A stretch of DNA of 64,000 bases. It comes from Ptychodera flava (lineage: Eukaryota; Hemichordata; Enteropneusta; Ptychoderidae). Every line of letters starts with the position of its first letter. The first letter of the stretch is position 1. Under the pieces are notes generated by a model, which was given only the letters and a program-made list of their open reading frames with translations, was not told where the DNA came from and made no database searches. Below, in pieces: positions 43,800 to 54,528 of the stretch. The translations under genes were made by a program, and so were the position numbers. Where the stretch lies: NCBI RefSeq assembly GCF_041260155.1, contig NW_027248277.1, forward strand, positions 4,376,501 through 4,440,500, given 5' to 3'.

Positions 43800-44560
43800 A
43801 TAGAAATTTCACTGGTGACAAAAATTCTATTTATTCATTTATTTGTAGTGATATATAGACTTTTTGTATTTTCCAAGCTTAAGCATAAACCACATTAATG
43901 TTCATGAAAATAACAATAAAGAACAAATAAGAAGAAACATTGAAAATTTTCTTTTATTAAAGGCCCATGAGCTGCAACTTTGTGAAATTTGTCCAACCTC
44001 AAGGTACCTCCAACTTCCTTGCATAGTCATTGCAATCTGCAAATTGATATTATATGCTTCAACAACGTTTGTTTGTGGCAGAATAGGCAAGATGTTCCCT
44101 TACAAAACTGAACTGCCTATTAGCCAGTATTGGAAATATGACATGTTAAAATTTGAACATTCATCACTAGCTATGCATGTGAAATCAGACTCAGCCATGT
44201 GAAGTTACCATTCATTACCAGTCCTATTGAATTCATGACAGAACGGAAGATTGTCAATGGATTGAATGGTAGCTTACACATGTGGCAGTAAAAATTTAGA
44301 CACGCATAATAAAGTCCAAGGACTGACTTGTTGTCAATTCTCATGTTTTCATATCCCTATTGTCTATTTAATTTAAATAAATTAGGCGGCACCCATGTGT
44401 AGCATTGTTTTTACTTGGGTTAAGTTTTTCAGGTGAAATTACTCATGTTTGCACTATAGAAATGCTACATGGGTCACATGCACCGGTTACCAGTTAAATT
44501 GTTCTCAGACTTTAATATTTAGTGGATACAGAAGCAGTGGTTTGCAGTTTTAAAGTGACA
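43800..44560. other. Intron or intergenic stretch with repeat fragments
   Basis: TTAAAGGCCCATGAGCTGCA at 43957-43976 is a third copy of the motif that starts the 21.17 and 49.83 kb repeats. A 112-codon frame (43864-44202) runs over it and is not credible as a gene. Confidence 0.5.
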
Positions 44561-44563
44561 GTA

Positions 44564-44844
44564 TATCCCTTTTCCTGCCAAGTCCATATTTCAGCACCAG
44601 GTCAAGATGGTTAAAATTAATGAAACACAACATATTCCATATGGTGTATTATAACATACTACTGTACATTTGAAGGCTGTTGAAAACATAAATACTGTAA
44701 ACTTGATTTTTTGGGACTAAAGATGCTATAACATACCAAGCCAAGCGGGTGAAAATACGTCATGTTTTGGCTCAATACCGCTTTTGACTGACTTGGCTGA
44801 TGGGGAAGTAATAGTCTTAATACTGTCTGGCAGGAAAAGGGATA
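44564..44844. mobile_element. 281 bp MITE with TA duplication
   Basis: Ends TATCCCTTTTCCTGCCA and complement, flanked by TA (44562-44563 and 44845-44846). No coding capacity. TSD and size fit a Tc1/mariner-mobilised MITE. Confidence 0.65.
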
Positions 44845-44849
44845 TACGG

Positions 44850-45566
44850 TAGCTGTAAGTTTTTTATTTTGTTAATTTTTGTGTTGTGTATTAACTTCAC
44901 TTACTTTATTATTCACAAATTTAAGTTGAATTAGCTCGTTGATATTATCAATACAACCAACATACACTTTGGGTGCATGTTATTATAAAAGTTCACTGTT
45001 ATTGTTTTCAATTGAAGTTTAGTCCAGACGAAAATGTGATTACGAACAATATAACAATGCTGACTGTACATAATACAGGTTCTGAACACTGGACATTTGA
45101 ACATCCTTTAGAAAATAGAATAACATTAGCAATACTGACTAACATGATTTTGAAAAGAGAGAAAAAACTGTAGTCAATATAAGAACAAAATTTCTGCCAA
45201 AATTGTGAAGTTACAGACTGTCCCTTAAATATAGTTAGAATTGGTTTAATTCATCTCCATTCAAAAAAAGAGACCAGGGATTTTCAGTATAAACCAATGA
45301 ATATGACAAGAGGGAAGTCATGCAGATCACTGCAAACATCTGCGAACAGCCTGTAAATAAAATCAGCATAGATCAATTTACATATAAAACATAGTTTATT
45401 TTTATTTTCAAAACGTGAAATAATTAACACATGTTCACCGCTAAATATCCAATATGATCGGAACCTGCAGTCTATTGAAAGGTACTCACATTTTCAGACG
45501 TAATATGGTTGGATCTGTCATTAAATATTTCTCATACGGTCCACGTTTTCGCGTACGTCCGTGAGC
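44850..45566. other. Non-coding stretch
   Basis: A frame at 44973-45173 (FSPDENVITNNITML..) has no recognisable domain or firm splice sites. Nothing else seen. Confidence 0.4.
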
Positions 45567-45574
45567 AACTGGCT

Positions 45575-46161
45575 GGTTCCCAGACACTTCGCACCAAAAC
45601 CACTTCGCACCATACCATCTCGTCCCATACGATTTCGCACCAAAACCACTTCGCACCAAAACAACCTCGTACCAAAACCACTTCGCCCCAAAAGTCATGT
45701 CCCCAAACCACTTTGCCCGAAACTTATGGCTAACTGGTAAAGCTGAAAATAACCATCTTTCTGTCATCCTGGGACTGAAATCTTGAAAGTGTACGCATTT
45801 CGCGACATCGTGCAATTCCGCGCAAGGCCTCTGAGTTGTAGTATTTGCGTGTTTCTATTTTCTTATTCTATCGTTCATGGTTTCATGCAACAATAAATGG
45901 TTCGTGGTAGCCAAAATGTCCTAACACATTAATGCTTCCAAGTTGTAGGTAAAAACAACCTTGTGATACGTCGTGATCGTTGTTTCAGGACGAGTTGACG
46001 GTACTATACTTTGGGCGAAGTGGTTTTAGTACGATGTGGTACTTGGGGCGAAGTGGGGTTGGGCGAAGTAGTACTTGGGACGAGGTGGTTTTGGTACGAA
46101 ATGGTTTTGGGACGAAGTTGTGTGGGGCGAACTGGTTTTGGTGCGAAGTGTCTGGACCCCC
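45575..46161. mobile_element. 587 bp foldback element with 8 bp TSD
   Basis: AACTGGCT flanks both ends exactly (45567-45574 and 46162-46169). The arms are inverted arrays of an 18-21 bp minisatellite, CACTTCGCACCAAAAC on the left and GTTTTGGTGCGAAGTG on the right. The outermost part is CCCAGACAC and complement. The middle (45740-46005) is unique. Foldback elements with minisatellite arms and 8 bp duplications are typically moved by hAT-type enzymes; the assignment is inferred. Short frames in the arms are repeat translations. Confidence 0.8.
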
Positions 46162-46370
46162 AACTGGCTATATATGCAGTCATGTACGTCATATCATGTC
46201 ACAACAACGAACACACTTGCGATGGTTCTGCATCTGCCATTGTAAAACTTCCGCGACTACAACTTACATAAAACTTAATGGAGACGCAGTACGGGTACTG
46301 TTTTATTTCCCAACCGTACAAAAATCGAGCCGGATGGACTAACGGTTCTGACGATATACGATGTCGTGAC

Positions 46371-46440
46371 TTGGAGGGACCATGGTTTCCACTTGCAAGA
46401 GTTGCCGGGACGCAACAGGGTACCACCGGAAGGGTCCCTT
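46371..46440 (+). CDS. EGPW-motif exon candidate
   Basis: GGAGGGACCATGG sits in a frame LEGPWFPLARVAGTQQ, followed by GGGTACC (weak donor). It is the only one of the four EGPW copies with ATG in place of GTG inside ACC[A/G]TGG. No partner exon is identified. Confidence 0.25.
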
Positions 46441-46517
46441 TAAATGAGTATGCTAGAATTTAACAAGGCAGATCAGTATTGCAACGGTGTTCACCTAGTG
46501 TGTCTGACTTCCGTATT

Positions 46518-47191
46518 TTACAGTGACGGCACCAATTATTTTGACGATGAGATACAGCTGGATATTGATACACTACCGAATTAGGTTTGTCAGTTTGCTC
46601 ACAAATTTACCCTTTTAGTGGTCAACTTTTACAACTTTGCGCCAACATCAGACAGACTAAAACAGCAGGTGACGCAGCAAGATGTCTGTAAACTAATTTA
46701 CTATGTAGTATGTTTATATCTTTACAGCAGCTATCAGTTTCAATGGTGATACACACAGAGACTGGTTGCCAAGTTTTACAAGCAGTTCAAATTCACTGAG
46801 AGGTGGTAAAAGAACGACGTTACTGCAAATTTAGACTCGGAGGACAGTGTTCTTTGTAGTTGAATATCAATAAAATTCATGACTTCAAAAAAATCTCTGA
46901 GTCTAAATTTCGGTGAATTTGAACTGCTTGTAAAACTTGGCAACCAGTCTCTGTGTGTGTCACCATTGAAACTGATAGCTGCTGTAAAGATATAAACATA
47001 CTACATAGTAAATTAGTTTACAGACATCTTGCTGCGTCACCTGCTGTTTTAGTCTGTCTGATGTTGGCGCAAAGTTGTAAAAGTTGACCACTAAAAGGGT
47101 AAATTTGTGAGCAAACTGACAAACCTAATTCGGTAGTGTATCAATATCCAGCTGTATCTCATCGTCAAAATAATTGGTGCCGTCACTGTAA
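46518..47191. repeat. Large near-perfect inverted repeat (279 bp arms, 116 bp spacer)
   Basis: Arm 46518-46796 (TTACAGTGACGGCACCAATT ...) is repeated inverted at 46913-47191 with almost no differences. The spacer is asymmetric and contains one small further inverted pair (AAATTTAGACTC/GAGTCTAAATTT). No coding content and no evident target duplication. Confidence 0.9.
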
Positions 47192-47539
47192 CTGATCTCT
47201 TCATATGAAATCATTTTTTGTTTATTATAAATATCTAAAAGAACAGTTTACGCGTACACGAAATGTCAAAATTTTGCGACGATCACGACCCTTGACCTTT
47301 TGACTTATCGGATGCATGCGATATCACATTGCATAGCTCTCAAATGAGACTGCGCAGAGTTTTTTGAAGTAACGGCAAACAGTTCAGATCTTCGGCTGAA
47401 TCTTATGAATTATGGCTGAGCTCTCGGTCATTTCTTCCCCCAGCGTCCAGCGACGACACATTTTTAGTCAAAACAGCAAGTGAGTTATGTCTAAGGGGTA
47501 ATGTTTCAGTATGCATGAAGGTAAAGTGTATTTCCCCCG

Positions 47540-48662
47540 CGACAGTGTTGGATCACAGAGGGACCGTGGTTGGATGCAGTGACCGAGACAGCAAGTCGCC
47601 GGTTGACGATAATTTTCCATTCACCCGGTAAGTATTTGAAATGCATATTTATAAAATACTCTTATTAGCTCAAGAGGTAGAAATTTTGATTCCGAATACC
47701 TTTTACCACAAGGAGGTAACACCAACACGTAGCGCCACGTATCGAATACATTGCATTGTACCGGTATGTGTGACTTCAGACTATGGACAAAATGGTGGTG
47801 CATTGACTTCACTGTGCACTTGCTGGCGATCGTGAAGATGTGAGCCTCACCCATACTCGAAGTCAATCAGATAATGAGTTGTGCCTGTTTATATTCACGT
47901 TGCAAAATTTGCTCAATAAACATTTTCAGATGAATTTCTCGCTCGCTTTCAATTTTCCGGGGTATGCAAAAAATTAGGCGAAATGAAAATTAAAAAAACC
48001 ACAAAACTAGATCGTAGGATGAACATGGCTTTGTAAACTTATGATTGTTTGTACTACCAGTTCTTACTTGCAATTTTCTACTTCTTTTATACATGTTTAC
48101 TGTTAAAATCCATTTTTAATATGATATTGCCAGGTATGAAGCCTTGTATTGAAAGACAGAAAAAATATTCAGAAATTTGATATGTCTTAATTTTCAAAGG
48201 ACAGCAGCTGTAATTTTTAATGAGTTCAATAACTTGTTTGTTACATGTATTACAGACAGTAACATACTTTCTTGTATTGATTCAAATTATGATGTAATGA
48301 TGTGACGAGTCTGTAATGAGTACATAAATTAATCGGACTAGTAGCTGTGGCAACTAGTCAAGTCAATACAACGTACACAAGCCATGTGTTAATTTTGTAC
48401 TCGCAAAGATGCATGTAATAAATTCTTCTATGTGTTTACGTAACAAATCACACTCATGTTCTAAAACTATATTGTAAATTTGTTGTCTTAATAAATGTTG
48501 CTAAGTTCATTCTCTTCTTTCTGTTTCATTTCAGTGTGTATGTCAGCCAAGGCTCAAGAGAAATTCGGCAAATATAATCATGACTTACCTAAAGAAGTCT
48601 TCAATGTCAAATTTCAAAACAAAATAGGACATGAAAGACGAGACTTGGCCAGAGCTAAATGA
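47540..48662 (+). CDS. Two-exon gene candidate with EGPW motif (unknown)
   Basis: Exon end at 47627 (donor GTAAGTA) is preceded by an open frame reading QCWITEGPWLDAVTETASRR, then LTIIFHSP, phase 1. A clear acceptor (TTTCATTTCAG at 48535) opens an exon in the matching phase. It reads CMSAKAQEKFGKYNHDLPKE, then VFNVKFQNKIGHERRDLARA and a stop at 48660-48662. No upstream ATG exists in this frame after the TAA near 47524, so a first exon is missing. An alternative ATG at 47413 begins MAELSVISSPSVQRR and ends at GTGAGT, but in a phase that leads to an early stop. The area is CpG-rich. I do not recognise the protein. Confidence 0.35.
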
Positions 48663-49120
48663 ACTCCTTTAAAAACTTATCTTGGACTAAATCACTTTTC
48701 ACTTTGTCTGTGGAATTTGTTGAAGCCAAAAATTTATTAAATTTGTCATCAGACTTACAGATATATTTTGTGCTTTTTATTTTGAACGTTCGGAAAGGTG
48801 AGTCTGCTTGTGTTTGCTGTGTTCAGGTGAGTCTGAGTTGCTTTTAACTCTGTTTGGCCAGTCTCAGTATTAGGCCAAATATGGTTAAATTACATCTCCA
48901 ACCAATTATATCATATGCTTCACTGAAAGAGCCTGTGTAAAAGGACTTGATTTCACTGGAATTTGATTTCACTTATTTGATGTTTGCTTACATCTTGGCT
49001 GGCAAAAATGCAAATGAAACAGTGTCTACCAAATTCATCACAGCAACATCAGTAAAAGTAAAATCCAGTGTCAAATAAGTACTTTTCATGATCCTCTTTT
49101 TCTGTCAGGATGACCCTGTC
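48663..49120. other. Non-coding stretch
   Basis: Nothing supportable seen. Confidence 0.4.
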
Positions 49121-49121
49121 A

Positions 49122-49290
49122 TTCAAAATAACCATTCGTTCACATACATGTGAATGGATTCAAAATAACCATTCGTTCACATACATGTGAATGGATTCAA
49201 AATAACCATTCGTTCACATACATGTGAATGGATTCAAAATAACCATTCGTTCACATGTATAACCATTTGTTCACATGTATGTGAATGGCT
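49122..49290. repeat. 37 bp tandem repeat (about four units)
   Basis: ATTCAAAATAACCATTCGTT, then CACATACATGTGAATGG, is repeated almost without change, with a partial last unit. Each unit contains the palindrome CATTC..CACATACATGTG..GAATG. Confidence 0.95.
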
Positions 49291-49667
49291 AGCTCATTTA
49301 AATATTTCGGCCTATACACATGTTACCCACGTGCTTCTGAAATGAATGTGGACTGCCTAACTGCCTATTCCCTATGCACATGCATTTAGCCATGCCAACT
49401 AGCCATGTGCATACTCATTTCACACGGTACTGACAGGCATTCCTGTTCTATAAGGGGTTGAAGAGGTTTTTGTTTGTTTTAAATTTCCTGCCATTTTCAA
49501 AATCTTGCCATGATGTTATGTAAAAAATACAGAATTTTTGTCAAAGTGGAGTGAATCCCTTTCCCGCCCTTTCATTTGGTTGCAACATGTTGTATTTGTT
49601 AAGATTCAAAAGTGTACATGCAACATTTATGCTGTTTATAATGTAGTTGTATGGAGGCGGCCAATTG

Positions 49668-49830
49668 GGTGCGGCACCCATTTATTATTTGTCTTACTGA
49701 AACCAACCCACGCAGTCCCTGGCTCGAGTGAACATCTCTGAGTAAGACCATTTCTATGAACTAATTTTAGTCTAAATAAAAAATCATGAAAATAATGCCA
49801 GAAGTTGCAGCTCATGTGCCTTTAATTCAC
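49668..49830 (-). repeat. Dispersed repeat, copy 2
   Basis: Inverted relative to 21172-21335, with the same motif order ending in TGCAGCTCATGTGCCTTTAA. Confidence 0.65.
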
Positions 49831-49944
49831 TGCAGTTTGTTAATTTGACAGAGACATATCACTGTTTATTTATTATAACTTTGCAAACTATTCACTGTGT
49901 TTATAATAATAATAAAATCAATTTTTTACTGATTCACATATTTG

Positions 49945-51970
49945 CAGGGCTGTCAATGTTTTTCAGAATAGAAGGGTACAAGTGAAAGAACAGGAGGGTA
50001 CAGCCTTGCGCGGAGCGAAGCGGAGCAAGGCGTGCGCGCAAGTGCACGCGGGGGGAGGCCAGGAGGGGGGTGTCCCCCCTCCTGAAGCTGAAGCTTTTCT
50101 AATTATTCATCTTCAATTGGTGGCCTGTGGTGGCACTTTTGAGGGCAATTTACTGTCAAGTTTATTATAACTGAAGTATCAAAAGTAACATGAAATTGAA
50201 TCTTGTGAAATAAATTATGAAAGACAAACAGAAGTATTACAGAGTTTATATGTTTATTGATACACCAGGTTATTATTATTTGCATACAAATTCTGTTGAA
50301 TTACAACCTGCTTAATAAAGATCATAATCTGAACCATAATCAGAATCACTGGAGTACTCATCTAAGCCCAAGGCTTGTATGGCAGTACCAGCTGACAATA
50401 CCTCAATATTGTGTGATTCTCAGGCTGATGAAACAGTAGCTTCAGAAACTACATCTGCAAAAACTATTTCTTCAGATGTAGCTTTAGAAACTACACCTGC
50501 AGAAACTATTTCTTAAGAAACAACATCTGCAGAAAGTAATTCAATAATTGTAATACGTTCCCATTCAATAACAGCTAATCGTATTAGAATTAAACAAAAT
50601 CTTGTCCCCACTGCAAAACTGATGTGACCATATTAACGTCACGACAAAAAATTCCGATCTGCGTCTGGTTGATACTGCGTAATTTTATTTTGTCTGTTTC
50701 AAGACCTCTCCACAGAGTTACCGGCTATGAATTTCCAGTGTGAAAATTTACAAATGTAATGGGGTAAATACGAGACCAGTACCAGAGACAATTTGAGTAG
50801 ACGCTACGTCATACAAACAATTACATACGAAAGTTTACATCCGCTAATGAAATTGCGTGGCATCGTTGTCCGTCGGCCTCTCAATCGACAAGATTGACAA
50901 TATGTTGATTTATTTACGTAGTAAATCCTTGCGCGTGAAAGTTAACGATCAAATCTTTTCTCCTGATGACTATCTATTCTGATATCCCTCACAGTAGTCA
51001 GAGTTTTGTCGAAACCCACGCCGGCCAAGTGGGTAGGCTCACTACATGCATGATATATCCATATTCAAAACATGGTTTACCGCCGTATGCGTACGTGCAA
51101 GATACCGCGAAAGTATATAGTCAAGCCTAGCTAAATTTTTGATTGCCCTAAACATTAAAAAATGTTGGTCTTGGTAAATGATTTTGAAGGATCGGAATAC
51201 CGATATTTGCTTTTGAGGAAAGATTTCGGATGTCGGAAAATATTTATCAAACTTCAAGACTCAGGCCTTCGAAACAACCACAGTACACAGCATGTACTAC
51301 CGTAAGAATACATTTCATAGAACGGCGGCTTGGTGCAAACAAATTCAGTGGTAGTCAAAACTCACTAAAAATTATGTCAATCCCCACAAAGTTTTTTTTG
51401 CGCTGAGTAAACGATTCTTACTCATTGTAAAGAGTGTTCACGATCTGCAAACGGGAAAACAAATCAAAAATTCCAGTCGCTAAATACACGTTATGCTATG
51501 GCATTTTGCTCAGACGCGGCGTGAAATCTACATTGCATGCTATACCATTGATGGATTGAACCCCCGATCACTGAAATTCCTCAGGAAAATAAAATGATTT
51601 ACAAATATGAACATTACTTTTATCTCCAAAGCTAGTGTAAGCCTCTCGGGGTCTTTTTTGGACCCATACATCCAACGTGGCTGTCGTTCTTTTCGTAGCC
51701 ATATCGATCGTGTACGTCCGAAAAACCAATCACAACACGCGAAGCATTTTGACAGTACCGATTGAAACCAACCAGAAATCGGCTACCAACGAGCCTTAGG
51801 GGCTGCGCCTCTGTAGCACAGCGCAGCCAACGGTAGAATTGGGACAGGAAAGAATTCATAACGTGTGTAAAGATCATTATTGCAGGCCTTGAATAGGGAA
51901 AACAGGCGGCGGCAAGACCTGTGTCAGACGGCGATTTGCCGCCGGTGACCGGCTATAAATGACAGCCCTG
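49945..51970. mobile_element. Possible hAT-type non-autonomous element (2.03 kb)
   Basis: CAGGGCTGTCAATG at 49945 and its complement CA..TGACAGCCCTG ending at 51970 form a 12 bp TIR of hAT type. The flanking 8-mers (CATATTTG and CTTTACCA) do not match. The ends may therefore belong to different copies, or the right flank was rearranged with the palindrome that begins at 51971. Inside are a GGAGGGGGG/CCCCCCTCC segment (50060-50080) and a frame with ETTSAETIS-like repeats (50420-50530) that ends in a stop. No transposase. Confidence 0.4.
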
Positions 51971-53834
51971 CTTTACCAAATGTTTTCATTCTGAAGTTTT
52001 CATAATAAAGTAGTGTCAAAATGGCTCCAAAGGAGGGGGGGGGTTTGGCCAAAATTTTTCAGACCAAAATGAATACACTTCTATTCTAACTACTATGTAA
52101 AGCCATGGAGGTAGGAAGAGAAGGAGCCTGCACGAGAAATAAATGGATTAACCACCATTGTATAATGCCCTGCATAATCCTGTTATCTCCTTTCTTATCC
52201 TCGCTTTAGCCGGTCCTGCAAGGCCGCCTAGTCACATAACTGTCAAATTTAATGAGTTCGAAATATTTTTATCGTGGATTTGAATCGAATGCGTAGACTA
52301 AAAATACTTTGACAGCACATGCGCAGTTAATGCTTTTGAACACAAGAGGTTATGTAACTCGTCGGAGGACCAGATTCAGATCAGCCGGACGCATAAAAAA
52401 TCGAGTACGGAAACATTTGTTCGTCTCTACAGCTTATTTACAAGTCACACTACTTATACTCTTTTCGGGGGTTTCCGCAAATTTCCGCAAAAAACGTCGA
52501 CATTGTTTTGAAAGAACGTAACCTTGGGTTGTTGATAGTCATATCAGGTTGACGTTGCGACGCGTTGCGTTTCTGTATTTGATGTCAGAATTTCAGTCAC
52601 TTTGCCGACCGGGTTCAGTGATTAGCATAATGTAGCATCGGGAGTCTGTGTTACGTCCATGCTGATAGTAAGTCGCTATGGTATCTATCTTATTTATCGT
52701 TTATTAAACATTGCAACTTTGTAGATACTACTACATCCACGTCGTATTGACGATAGGGTATTGTTATCAGTACATAATTTTCTCCGTGCCGTCGAACCAT
52801 GGATTGCTAAAAGGTCAAACTAGCTGTGTCCGTAGTCGAACTGGCCACTCTTGCTAATTTATTTCCAGTGTTTCGTGTCATCTCCTTCAAATTCAGAATA
52901 CTTAAAAGTTGAAAGTTAAGAAAAATCGTCGATCAGATCGCCCACTTCACTGATTCAGTCATCACATGTCTGTTCGCGGAAGACGCTATACTTGTATTAG
53001 CGCATGCGTACTTTCTATCCGACTATACCCGAAGAACATCGAACCGTATCCGAACCGGCATAATCCAATTATGGGATTACCCGGGCAGATGCGTCATTGT
53101 TTGCTTAGCAAACAAGCGGCATGTCTCATCTCCCTCAAAGGAGACAATAGACGTGCAGGCTCCTTCTCTTCCTACCTCCATGGTATAACTAAATTCGAAA
53201 TATATCAAAGGTTAACAGTAAAAACAAAACAAAAAAGATGAATAAGAATTTATATTGTGGCAGTTTATCACTTTCTGCTTACAACTTTTTTGTCTTTTGT
53301 CCCAAAAAATGGAAAAGAACAGATTACCATTCTGTAAAGCAAGTATTTTTCGCCATTATTACAATGTTAACGTAATGTAATTGTATATGGTCACTTTTTA
53401 TGGTTTGCGATTGCTTCCTGCTTGCACATACTTCTGTCTGGCAAATTACTATTAGCTTTTACCAGTCACTATCGAAGTCTTCCAAATCTGAAATATCAGA
53501 ATCCATATCCATAGTGTCATCTTCTTCTGACTCCGTAGCTTCTGGCAACACTTCCACAACATCACGTTCTATGATTTCTTCTAGAAGAGTAGGAAGGATA
53601 GCTCCTTCAGTCCAGACTGGTTCGATGAGTTCTCCTGGCCTCCTTGTCCATCCATGGGCAATCGGAGGAGGGATGTCAGGTATGGGGATGTGTGCCATTT
53701 TCCACTGTGCTACACGGTAGTTTGCACGTTTAATGTGTGGGATTAGTGACTGTTTGCAAGGTGGTATCTTGGACAGATCTACCTTAGATTTCCTCGTGAT
53801 AAGCTCACCTTCACCAACCATCTTCTTCAGCATT
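51971..53834 (-). repeat. Inverted duplication, arm 1
   Basis: Outside its 1.08 kb insertion this arm matches 54367-57768 in inverted orientation. It begins CTTTACCAAATGTTTTCATT at 51971, passes the 3' region and the end of the PIN-like frame, and stops matching at 53834. The central 532 bp (53835-54366) is not duplicated. Confidence 0.9.
52103..53183. mobile_element. 1.08 kb MITE inserted in arm 1
   Basis: Ends CCATGGAGGTAGGAAGAGAA, then GGAGCCTGCACG, with a perfect 31-32 bp inverted copy at the other end. The uninterrupted sequence in arm 2 (around 57640-57650) shows this block is an insertion. The interior is CpG-rich and contains several small palindromes. No transposase. The target duplication is unclear because the two arms have diverged at the junction (AAAG|..|TATAACTAAATTCG versus AAAGCTAAATTCG). 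Confidence 0.8.
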
Positions 53835-54366
53835 ACAGCTCGAACAGCATTCACACTCTGCATTCTTGGGAAACCATACATGTAGCACACAAACTGTTCC
53901 AGACCATCAACAAGCTCATCATCTACTTCCAAATTATCACCCAGTCGAGCAAAAAATTCATGATATCTTGGTTTTTTGTCTAACTTCTTTATTGGAAGAA
54001 TCTTCCCCTTACCCTTAAAACAGCAGTTGCAGTCCTCACCAGTAAAGCAGTAAATTCCCAATAATGATTCGCAATAACCTGGGCCAAGGTCGAAAGCCAG
54101 GTCAGATATATTTATAAGTCGTCTCTTAGCTCCACTGCCAGTGTCAAAGTATACTACCAGAGGAGCTAACTGGTGAGAATAATAAAGCAAAATAAAGAAA
54201 ATGTCACTGTCTGGGGAATGAACAACTGCATTCTTGTATCCATTCTCCTTGGCATAGAACAGGTACAGGACAACCCTGCTGTCTGTCTCTTCTTGCGTGG
54301 ATCTTAAGCCACGTATTTCCACCTGCTCTACAGTTTCACCATCTTCTGCACTAATGAATAATGAAT
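53459..54366 (-). CDS. PIN-like/flap-nuclease-like protein, 5'-truncated
   Basis: The frame is open from the inversion junction near 54366 to the stop at 53459, about 290-300 residues. ATG 54322 is internal. It reads SAEDGETVEQ, RSTQEETDSRVVLYLFYA, VVHSPDSDIFFILLYY, and a conserved middle (GYCESLLGIYCFTGEDCNCC, VRAVMLKKMVGEGELITRK). The acidic EETDSR and HSPDSD motifs fit the C-terminal half of a PIN-like fold; the metal-binding N-terminal half is lost. The C-terminal 40 residues are very acidic (ESEEDDTMDMDSDISDLED). Proteins of this type are repetitive in marine invertebrate genomes and travel with mobile DNA. Function is not known to me. It is the only intact frame in the palindrome. Confidence 0.6.
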
Positions 54367-54528
54367 AATGCTGAAGAAGATGGTTGGTGAAGGTGAGCTT
54401 ATCACGAGGAATCTAAGGTAGATCTGTCCAAGATACCACCTTGCAAACAGTCACTAATCCCACACATTAAACGTGCAAACTACCGTGTAGCACAGTGGAA
54501 AATGGCACACATCCCCATACCTGACAAT

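Noticed and set aside
45486..45815. Frame with repeated GAKWFWYEV-like units
   Set aside because: Translation of the foldback minisatellite arm.
51632..51877. 81-codon minus-strand frame as a gene
   Set aside because: No family signature or exon borders.
49945..51970. Confident single hAT element
   Set aside because: TIRs match but flanking 8-mers do not. Kept only as a low-confidence element.
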